In this document: positions 5,074 through 11,561 of the stretch, piece after piece
Layout of the letters: each line of letters opens with the position of its first letter
Numbering within the stretch: position 1 is the stretch's first letter
From: Bacillota bacterium
Lineage (GTDB): Bacteria > Bacillota > Clostridia > Tissierellales > Sedimentibacteraceae
DNA length: 11,561 nucleotides
Direction of reading: 5' to 3'
NCBI GenBank assembly: GCA_029239575.1
Contig: JARBUP010000069.1
Span: forward strand, 1 to 11,561
The notes under the pieces: model-generated
What the model saw: only the letters and a program-made list of their open reading frames with translations
Database searches by the model: none
Told to the model about the DNA's origin: nothing
Made by a program: the position numbers and the translations under genes

Positions 5074-6519
5074 ATGGCTAAGAAAGAAAAAGATTTTGTA
5101 AAAGAAATTACACCAATGGAAGAAGATTTCAGCAGGTGGTATACGGATGTAATATTAAAAAATGAATTAGTTGATTATTCACCAGTAAAGGGATTCATGG
5201 TTATTAGACCTTATGGATATGCTCTATGGGAAAAAATCCAAGAATATGCTGATGCAAAATTTAAAGCAACTGGACATAAAAATATGTATTTCCCATTGTT
5301 AATTCCAGAAAGTTTATTAAATAAGGAAAAAGAACATGTTGAAGGTTTTGCACCAGAAGTAGCGTGGGTTACTCATGGTGGAAGTCAGGAGTTAGGAGAA
5401 AGATTAGTTGTTAGACCTACTTCTGAAACTATTATATGCCATATGTACGCAAAATGGTTGACTTCTTATAGAGACTTACCATATTTATATAACCAATGGT
5501 GTAGCGTTGTTAGATGGGAAAAAACTACAAGACCATTTTTAAGGACATCAGAATTTTTATGGCAAGAAGGCCATACTCTTCATGAAACTTATGATGAGGC
5601 ACAAGCTGAAACATTACAAATGCTAAATATTTACAAAGAAGTTGCTGAAGATTTATTAGCTATACCAGTTGTAATAGGACAAAAAAGTGAAAAAGAAAAA
5701 TTTGCAGGAGCATTTGCAACTTATACTATGGAAGCATTAATGCATGACGGTCAAGCATTACAAGCTGGTACATCACACAACCTTGGACAGCATTTTACTA
5801 AAGCTTTTGAAATTAAATTCCAAGGAAGGGATGGTCAAGAACAAAACCCTTACCATACTTCATGGGGTATTTCAACAAGATTAATCGGTGGTTTAATTAT
5901 GGTTCACTCTGACAACAGAGGACTTGTTCTTCCTCCAAAAGTTGCTCCAGTTCAAGTTGTAATAATTCCTATAGCTCAAAAGAAAGAAGGAGTTCTGGAA
6001 AAAGCTAATGAACTTTTTGATAAAATCAAGGCAAAAGGAATAAGAGTCGAACTTGATGATTCTACAGAAAATTCAACTGGATGGAAATTTAATCAATATG
6101 AAATGAAAGGTTACCCAATTAGAATTGAAATTGGACCAAGAGATATTGAAAATAATCAAGCAGTAGCAGTAAGAAGAGATAAACTTGAAAAAGAAGTGAT
6201 TTCTCTTGATAATATAGAAGAAACATTAAATAAAATGCTTGATGATATGCAAAAGGATTTATTTGAAAAAGCAAAAGCTCATAGAGAAGCAAATACATAT
6301 GTTGTTACAGATTATGAGCAATATAAAAAAGATTTGCCTAACAAACCTGGATTTGCAAAAATGATGTGGTGCGGTGAAAGAGCTTGCGAAGATAAATTAA
6401 AAGAAGAAACTGGTGCATCAATAAGATGTATGCCGTTTGAACAAGAACAACTTGGGGATGTATGCCATATTTGTGGTAAAGAAGCTAAAACTATGATTTA
6501 TGCTGCAAGAGCTTACTAA
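5074..6519 (+). CDS. proS: Prolyl-tRNA synthetase, archaeal/eukaryotic type
   Basis: A 481-residue cytoplasmic class II aminoacyl-tRNA synthetase that charges tRNA-Pro with proline. It is the short type (about 480 residues) without the editing insertion domain of the roughly 570-residue bacterial form. The N-terminal catalytic core shows motif 1 around YFPLLIPESL (72-81). Motif 2 runs from RPTSETI (114-120) through RWEKTTRPFLRTSEF (147-161), with WQEGHTLHE (163-171) after it. Motif 3 is in the stretch IGGLIMVHSDNRGLVLPP (271-288). An anticodon-binding domain starts near APVQVVIIP (291-299). The C-terminal domain carries Cys at 433, 438, 464 and 467 (WCGERAC and CHIC), a likely zinc site, and ends in the usual Tyr. 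It has a proline T-box upstream and a terminator downstream, so it is a single-gene unit. Confidence 0.96.
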   Translation: MAKKEKDFVKEITPMEEDFSRWYTDVILKNELVDYSPVKGFMVIRPYGYALWEKIQEYADAKFKATGHKNMYFPLLIPESLLNKEKEHVEGFAPEVAWVTHGGSQELGERLVVRPTSETIICHMYAKWLTSYRDLPYLYNQWCSVVRWEKTTRPFLRTSEFLWQEGHTLHETYDEAQAETLQMLNIYKEVAEDLLAIPVVIGQKSEKEKFAGAFATYTMEALMHDGQALQAGTSHNLGQHFTKAFEIKFQGRDGQEQNPYHTSWGISTRLIGGLIMVHSDNRGLVLPPKVAPVQVVIIPIAQKKEGVLEKANELFDKIKAKGIRVELDDSTENSTGWKFNQYEMKGYPIRIEIGPRDIENNQAVAVRRDKLEKEVISLDNIEETLNKMLDDMQKDLFEKAKAHREANTYVVTDYEQYKKDLPNKPGFAKMMWCGERACEDKLKEETGASIRCMPFEQEQLGDVCHICGKEAKTMIYAARAY

Positions 6520-6535
6520 AATATAATATATTACG

Positions 6536-6563
6536 GGAAGGTTACAATTGTGTAACCTTCCTT
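6536..6563 (+). terminator. Hairpin terminator after proS
   Basis: A perfect 11-bp stem (GGAAGGTTACA, 6536-6546, with TGTAACCTTCC, 6551-6561) and an ATTG loop, followed by TTAAATATTT. The T-run is interrupted, so termination may be incomplete. Confidence 0.7.
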
Positions 6564-6572
6564 AAATATTTC

Positions 6573-6601
6573 ATGACAAATTTTGTGGGAAATGTTATAA
6601 T
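6573..6601 (+). promoter_or_regulatory. Promoter of the TolC-family gene
   Basis: ATGACA (6573-6578) and a perfect TATAAT (6596-6601) with 17-bp spacing. Transcription would start near 6608, which places the in-frame ATG at 6573 outside the transcript and supports the start at 6645. Confidence 0.65.
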
Positions 6602-6633
6602 TAGTAATAAATTGAATTTATATAATTTATACA

Positions 6634-6639
6634 GGGAGG
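6634..6639 (+). promoter_or_regulatory. Ribosome binding site fixing the TolC-family start
   Basis: GGGAGG lies 5 nt before ATG 6645, which begins a clear signal peptide. Confidence 0.8.
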
Positions 6640-6644
6640 CAAAA

Positions 6645-7823
6645 ATGAAAAGGTTTATAATATTTTTAACATCATTTATGATGGTGTTTAGTTTTCCAGT
6701 AAATATAGCAGAAGCAGAAGAATTAGCACCAGTACCAGTATCAATTACAACAGTTGCAGAAACAAAAGAACTTTCCATAGAAGAAGCAGTTCAACTTGCA
6801 AAAGATAGCAGCAGAGAAATGTGGAAATTGCAGAATACTTTAGCTGAAATTAAAGAAAGTAGAAAAAAAGCTAAAGATGCTAAGGAATTAGCGGAAGACA
6901 TAATGGCTAAAACATTAGATCAAATGCCTGCAGATTTTGTAAATGATTATGTTTCAAAGTTGATGGCTAAAAATGGATATTACATAGTGTATGCAGATAC
7001 ACAAACAAAAGAAGTTGAAAAAAATATAGAAAAGTATAAAATCGGAATAGAAATAGAAACTAAATCTTTATATTACAATGCATTAATTGCAGAAAAATCT
7101 ATTGAAATTAATAAAGCAAATTTAAATAAATTAAATGAACAACTTAGAGTTATAACTTTAAAATACAACAATGGAACTGCTACAAAATCAGAAGTATTGA
7201 ACGGACAAATTGCTGTACAAAAAGCACAGACAGAATTGGATTCATCAAAAGATGATCTTGAAATGGCAAAATTAAATTTATTAAATAAAATTAATTTACC
7301 ATTTAATACAATTTTAATTTTAAAAGATAAAGCATTGACTTATATACCAACAAAAGATCTAAATTTAACAGCTTCAATAGAAGCTGCAAAACTTCAAAGA
7401 CCTGAAATTTTAAAAGCTAAAAATGCTCTATCACTTCAGGAAATAGAAACGCATGTATATACAGCATATTATACTTCTAATTTAAGACAAAACAAAGCTG
7501 CAAAAGAAAAATTAAAAGATGCACAGTTAAATGTTCCACAAGCTTATAAGAATGTTGAACTTGATGTTCGCAAAAATCATTTGAAACTTGTTGAGTCTGA
7601 AAGAGCATTGATAAACATGAACAAATCAGTTGAATTAGCTAAAGAATTAGCAAGAATAAATAAACTTTTATATGCAAACGGCATGGCAACTTCACTTGAT
7701 GTTTTAACAGCAGAAACACAATTAACTGAAGCTGAAATAGGAGCATATCAAATGCTTGTGTCTTACAACATAAATAAAATGATGTTTGATAATTCAAATT
7801 TAATAACTGCACAAGGTCAATAA
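6645..7823 (+). CDS. TolC-family (outer membrane efflux protein-like) exported protein
   Basis: A 392-residue exported protein. The signal peptide is about residues 1-24 (MKRFIIFLTSFMMVF... ending AEA). The mature part is almost all alpha-helical with coiled-coil character and shows the two-fold repeat of the OEP domain. The family's helix-turn signature appears twice: YNNGTATKSEVLNGQIAVQK (174-193) and YANGMATSLDVLTAETQL (343-360). The start of the domain is LSIEEAVQLAKDSS (43-56). In diderm bacteria TolC proteins form trimeric outer-membrane ducts for efflux or type I secretion. This one is shorter than E. coli TolC (about 470 mature residues), and no membrane-fusion, RND or ABC partner is encoded in the window. 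TolC-like proteins occur in some clostridia whose envelope role is unclear. It has its own promoter and terminator. Confidence 0.8.
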   Translation: MKRFIIFLTSFMMVFSFPVNIAEAEELAPVPVSITTVAETKELSIEEAVQLAKDSSREMWKLQNTLAEIKESRKKAKDAKELAEDIMAKTLDQMPADFVNDYVSKLMAKNGYYIVYADTQTKEVEKNIEKYKIGIEIETKSLYYNALIAEKSIEINKANLNKLNEQLRVITLKYNNGTATKSEVLNGQIAVQKAQTELDSSKDDLEMAKLNLLNKINLPFNTILILKDKALTYIPTKDLNLTASIEAAKLQRPEILKAKNALSLQEIETHVYTAYYTSNLRQNKAAKEKLKDAQLNVPQAYKNVELDVRKNHLKLVESERALINMNKSVELAKELARINKLLYANGMATSLDVLTAETQLTEAEIGAYQMLVSYNINKMMFDNSNLITAQGQ

Positions 7824-7843
7824 AAAATTGCAAATGTACAATA

Positions 7844-7872
7844 AAAAAAGCGCTTAATTTAAGCGCTTTTTT
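7844..7872. terminator. Bidirectional rho-independent terminator
   Basis: GCGCTTA (7850-7856) pairs with TAAGCGC (7860-7866); the stem is extended by AAAAAA (7844-7849) against TTTTTT (7867-7872). It reads equally on both strands, so it can end the TolC-family transcript and any DUF445 transcript that crosses the repeat array. Confidence 0.88.
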
Positions 7873-8324
7873 GTCGTCCTGAGCTGAAGTTTGTTGTCAT
7901 CCTGAGCAAATTCGAGGATCTAAGTACTTGAATTTTTAAAAGATTCTTCACTGCGTTCAGAATGACAGATGCATTTTATGATGATAAAGTTTATTGTCAT
8001 CCTGAGCGAAGCGGAGGATCTAAGTACTTAAATTTTTAAAAGATTCTTCACTGCGTTCAGAATGACAGATGCATTTTATGATGATAAAGTTTATTGTCAT
8101 CCTGAGCAAATCCGAGGATCTAAGTACTTCAATTTTTAAAAGATTCTTCACTGCGTTCAGAATGACAGATGCATTTTATGATGATAAAGTTTTATTGTCA
8201 TCCTGAGCAAATCCGAGGATCTAAGTACTTCAATTTTTAAAAGATTCTTCACTGCGTTCAGGAATGACAGATGCATTTTATGATGCTGAAGTTTTATCGT
8301 CATCCTGAGCGAAGTGAAGGATCT
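7873..8324. repeat. Tandem array of ~100-bp palindromic units
   Basis: Four complete units begin at 7896, 7996, 8096 and 8197 (100, 100, 101 and 102 bp). They are preceded by a 23-bp remnant (7873-7895) and followed by a lone left arm (8299-8324). Each unit has a 26-bp left arm (GTCATCCTGAGC, a variable 7-mer, AGGATCT), a 19-bp AT-rich loop, a 26-27-bp right arm that is its imperfect inverse (AGATTCTTCACTGCG to GAATGAC), and a 29-30-bp linker containing TTTTATGATGATAAAG. Apart from the 7-mer and scattered single-base changes the units are near-identical, which indicates recent tandem duplication. The array fills the gap between convergent genes and contains no gene. Confidence 0.93.
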
Positions 8325-8326
8325 TG

Positions 8327-11300
8327 CTATTTTGTTTTCTTATTTTTAAATTTGTTAAATGTTTCGCCTATAATCTTTAGACCAGTGAGAGTCAATCCAA
8401 TATAAGAGTTAATTCCAAATACAAATCCCCAAACACCATATATTTTTAATCTTGTAAAATATTTACCCATAAAAGAATTAAACATTTCATGTATTTTTTT
8501 CGGTTCCATTGCTTCAATTTCTTCTTGAGCAATTTTATCAAACTTAACAGCTTTCAATATTTTATCAAGATTTCTTCTTATACTTTTTAAACTTGATTCA
8601 ACGAATAAATTTAAAGCATATGTTTTAGTTTCTTCATGAATGAAACTGAAATTTGAATTAACTGCATCATTAAGCAAAGAGTTGTAAAGTTTTTTAATTG
8701 AATTTTCTTTTTCATTGTTAATAACTTTATTTTTTATGAATGATTCTGTGGATATTTTAAAATCTTCTTTGTCTATAAATTCAGATATTTTCTTGTCTTT
8801 TGAATAATCTTTATAATTATATATGAATTTCTCCAAAGAGTTTTTACTAAAATTATCTTTGTTTAAAATGTTGAATAAATTTTCTGTTATAATTTTAACA
8901 TCTTTCTTAGAAATTTCATTACTTAAATCTTTAAATGAAATAGTATTTATAAAATTATCTATTAATTCATTTGTCAGAGTATTAATTTTTCCTATAACTG
9001 AATTTTTATTTTCAACCATGTTGTTTGATAAATCATTTAACAGTTTGCTTAATTCTATTTCATAAGAAATAATTAAGCTATTTAAATCGTCTAAGGAAAA
9101 ATATTTTAAAACGCTCTTTACATTTATTGTTTCTGATTTTTTTAATATGTTATCAACAGTGAAATTAATTTTTCTGTTGATAAATTCAATATTTTCAACA
9201 TTATAAAAATATGAGTCAATGATATTATTAATTTGTTCTTTATTGATACTGTTGCTGAATTCATTAACTTTTTTATTATAGAAACTTTCATTAATAGAAT
9301 AAGAAAAAATATCTACTAATTCAACCCTTTTGCTGTCTATAAACTGCGGTAATTTTACAACCATTATTTTATGAACTAATTCATCAACAATATCTCCGCC
9401 ACCCATCATAGAAAACATGCCGCGTTCTAAAAATCCAAGGCTATTTTTAATTTCATTTTGAACATTTATTGATACTATAGGCTTGCTTTTGATAATGCTG
9501 CTTTTTACTGAAGAAGATAATTTTTCGAACAAAGTTGGCATTTTTAAATCAAAATATCCCTTTATTTTGCCATTAAATATTTCTCCAAATGTTTTATCTC
9601 CAACAACATATTTTTCCATTAATTTTGAAATGTTTTCTATAATTTTTTTTCTTGAAATTTCTGATAAAATAATATCCGATATTTTTTGTGAAACTATACC
9701 GCCAAATAATTTAATTTCATCATGTTTGAAAATTTCATTTAAATCTTTATCTACAATATTTTTGTATTTTTCATTATATTGTAATATAAAATCTTTTACA
9801 TAAGTCATATCTTTTAAATTCTTAGCAGTTTTATCATAATAAATTTCAGCTACAAAGTTGACTTTGTTTTTAGTATAGTCTACAAAACTATTTGGTATTT
9901 GATTATTAATTGATTTTTCAGAGTTTAAATATGAAAAAGCAAAATTGGTCAAATTATTGCTTATGTTCTGTTGTTTTTTTAAACCCAAACCACATAAATA
10001 ATTTATAGAAGTAGGGGATAGAATGGACGATAAATTATACTCATCAGTTTTATTAACAAAAAACCCACTAATACTTTTAATATTTTTATTGATTAAATTT
10101 TTAGTAAATTCATAAGTTCCTGAGATTATATTGTTTTCATTGTTTGTAAGTAATTTATGCATAACATAATAATCATTTTCAGAAACTCCCTTAATTAAGC
10201 TTAATTTTATATCATTTTCATATTTATCAAAAAGTTTATTTATACTGTCCCTACTCAATAATTGATTATCTACAAAATGAGCTGTATTTTTTGCAAAAAT
10301 ATTTTTATTTTTAACAATATAGCCTAAGGAAAAATTTCTTAAAAATGGGGTTTTGCTAAGCAATTTATTTTCCTTATATGGCTTGAATATCATGTCAATG
10401 GCTATTACATTAGTCAATAAACCAACTAAAGCACATGTAAACATATTAGCTAAAGTAATTTTTCCTAAGTTAGGGGGAGAATTTTGAACCCAAGCTAATA
10501 TGATACCAGCGATTAAACCTAATATACCTCCAAAATACATTATGGGTTGAAGTTCTCTTCCTATAAAGTCATTAGCAAAATCAACAAGTTCATCATCGCT
10601 TAATTTATTTAAATTTTCAAGAACAATAGCTTTTATGGATCCACTTAAAATTGTATCCATGTTGTTTATAATAAGCTTTCTTAACATTTCAGAACTGTTC
10701 TTGTTTATATTATCTATTTCGTTAATTTTATCAAAAACCGAAGAAAGTTTACTATTTTTAACTTCATTAGACATTACTTTAAATTCATTAATAATCTTTT
10801 CTTTTATTGAATTAACTATATTAGCATTCTTATTTAAAATATCATAAAGATTAATTGAATTAATATTTTCATATAATTCTTCTTTAAATAATTTTGTTAT
10901 ATTATGTTTGTTCTCGTTTAAAGATTTATTTATATAATCTTTAAAATTTGGAATGAAATTATTTAAATTATCATTTGCGATAAGTTCATTTAAGTTTTTA
11001 TTGAGATACTTATTAACAAGATTATTAGCTCTTTTACTCAAAGATTTGTTAATTAAACTTGATGAAATAATTTTATTTTTAATAATTTCTTTTGAATAAA
11101 ATTCTTGAGGCAAAATGTCTTTGATTTTTAAACTTAGAATTTTATTTATAAATTCATCTATAATTGATTTAATAGAATCATTTAAATATGATGTAATATA
11201 ATCAGCGGTTTTTAAAGAAGATATAACTTTGTTATTCTCAGCTGTTGAAAGTATTTCTCCTATTGATGCAGAACTTAAATATTCTATGATTTTTGAACTT

Positions 11301-11561
11301 ATATTTACACTTAATTTTTCGGGTTCAGTTTCTTGCTGTATATAATGAATAATTTTTTGTACAATATTGTATTTCTCACTTAAATTGTTTAAATAACTGT
11401 TTTTAAGTGTACTTAAAAGCTTTCCTTTTAATGGGTCTGCTTCTTTTATCACTTCATTTACTGAATCTTCAATAAGTTTGTTGATTTCATTATTATTTTG
11501 CCTAACCCAATTTACAATTGATTCAGTAATTTGGGGTAAGTTGTCTGATAAATATGATTTT
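8327..11561 (-). CDS. Giant DUF445 membrane protein, 5' end outside window
   Basis: An open frame of 1077 codons runs from the right window edge to TAG. A GTG at 11450-11452 lacks a ribosome binding site and the frame continues 36 codons upstream, so the true start is off-window. Numbering from the edge: after about 320 residues of Asn/Lys/Ser/Ile-rich helices comes GRELQPIMYFGG and a membrane helix (339-358). A second membrane helix follows (368-388) containing LLTNVIAIDMIFKPY, the DUF445 signature (typically G-x-TN-x-x-A-I-x-M-x-F-x-P). About 640 more helical residues end in a third membrane helix (1041-1064) and a basic tail. Family members such as B. subtilis YheB are about 380 residues. 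The first helix resembles a DUF445 C-terminus and the second a DUF445 N-terminus, suggesting two fused copies. Function unknown; YheB is linked to the spore envelope. It is one of the most AT-rich genes here. Confidence 0.85.
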   Translation of the reverse strand, partial: KSYLSDNLPQITESIVNWVRQNNNEINKLIEDSVNEVIKEADPLKGKLLSTLKNSYLNNLSEKYNIVQKIIHYIQQETEPEKLSVNISSKIIEYLSSASIGEILSTAENNKVISSLKTADYITSYLNDSIKSIIDEFINKILSLKIKDILPQEFYSKEIIKNKIISSSLINKSLSKRANNLVNKYLNKNLNELIANDNLNNFIPNFKDYINKSLNENKHNITKLFKEELYENINSINLYDILNKNANIVNSIKEKIINEFKVMSNEVKNSKLSSVFDKINEIDNINKNSSEMLRKLIINNMDTILSGSIKAIVLENLNKLSDDELVDFANDFIGRELQPIMYFGGILGLIAGIILAWVQNSPPNLGKITLANMFTCALVGLLTNVIAIDMIFKPYKENKLLSKTPFLRNFSLGYIVKNKNIFAKNTAHFVDNQLLSRDSINKLFDKYENDIKLSLIKGVSENDYYVMHKLLTNNENNIISGTYEFTKNLINKNIKSISGFFVNKTDEYNLSSILSPTSINYLCGLGLKKQQNISNNLTNFAFSYLNSEKSINNQIPNSFVDYTKNKVNFVAEIYYDKTAKNLKDMTYVKDFILQYNEKYKNIVDKDLNEIFKHDEIKLFGGIVSQKISDIILSEISRKKIIENISKLMEKYVVGDKTFGEIFNGKIKGYFDLKMPTLFEKLSSSVKSSIIKSKPIVSINVQNEIKNSLGFLERGMFSMMGGGDIVDELVHKIMVVKLPQFIDSKRVELVDIFSYSINESFYNKKVNEFSNSINKEQINNIIDSYFYNVENIEFINRKINFTVDNILKKSETINVKSVLKYFSLDDLNSLIISYEIELSKLLNDLSNNMVENKNSVIGKINTLTNELIDNFINTISFKDLSNEISKKDVKIITENLFNILNKDNFSKNSLEKFIYNYKDYSKDKKISEFIDKEDFKISTESFIKNKVINNEKENSIKKLYNSLLNDAVNSNFSFIHEETKTYALNLFVESSLKSIRRNLDKILKAVKFDKIAQEEIEAMEPKKIHEMFNSFMGKYFTRLKIYGVWGFVFGINSYIGLTLTGLKIIGETFNKFKNKKTK

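Noticed and set aside
6573..6644. ATG at 6573 as start of the TolC-family gene
   Set aside because: It coincides with the -35 box, so it would lie upstream of the transcript, and it would bury the signal peptide.
7873..8324. CRISPR array
   Set aside because: The repeating unit is about 100 bp and the segments between palindromes are copies of each other, not unique spacers; no cas gene is present.
8823..10847. Plus-strand ORFs inside the DUF445 gene
   Set aside because: Low-complexity reverse-frame translations of an Asn/Lys-rich gene, with no domains or ribosome sites.
11450..11452. GTG as the true start of the DUF445 gene
   Set aside because: There is no ribosome binding site before it, and the frame stays open with similar helical sequence to the window edge.

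Overview
The window reads as chromosomal DNA from a low-GC Firmicute, most likely an anaerobic clostridial or tissierellial lineage (Sedimentibacter-like is a guess). The grounds are the very AT-rich composition, strong AGGAGG-type ribosome binding sites, a T-box riboswitch, an archaeal/eukaryotic-type prolyl-tRNA synthetase, a secreted LysM-bearing 5'-nucleotidase and a long DUF445 protein. No phage, plasmid, transposase or CRISPR genes are visible.

Layout: (1) 2-739, plus strand: the C-terminal tail of a BCCT-family transporter, then a DUF3841 protein, closed by a bidirectional terminator. (2) 786-2510, minus strand: a secreted two-domain 5'-nucleotidase with a C-terminal LysM module. Its promoter and a cluster of inverted half-sites lie in a divergent intergenic region. 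(3) 2721-4257, plus strand: a good promoter, a very short ORF encoding a 21-residue peptide that ends Met-Cys-Cys-Cys-Cys-Arg, then a DAACS-family symporter of TcyP (cystine) type. This looks like a cysteine-sensing leader peptide controlling a cystine importer and is the most interesting item here. (4) 4258-5073: no genes. It holds a palindromic repeat, the symporter terminator, a proline-specific T-box with specifier CCA, and a 133-bp palindromic element inserted between the T-box terminator and its gene. (5) 5074-6519: proS, controlled by the T-box. (6) 6645-7823: a stand-alone TolC-family protein with its own promoter and terminator. (7) 7873-8324: a tandem array of about 100-bp palindromic units in the convergent gap. 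(8) 8327-11561, minus strand: an unusually long, apparently tandem DUF445 protein whose 5' end lies outside the window.

The genes do not form one pathway; most are single-gene units with their own promoters and terminators. The shared theme is amino-acid supply: proS is sensed through uncharged tRNA-Pro, and the symporter probably through Cys codons in a leader peptide. A second theme is small palindromic repeats sitting next to transcription terminators. At least one family occurs at both 4314-4385 and 7873-8324. Assignments rest on reading motifs by eye; no database search was run.
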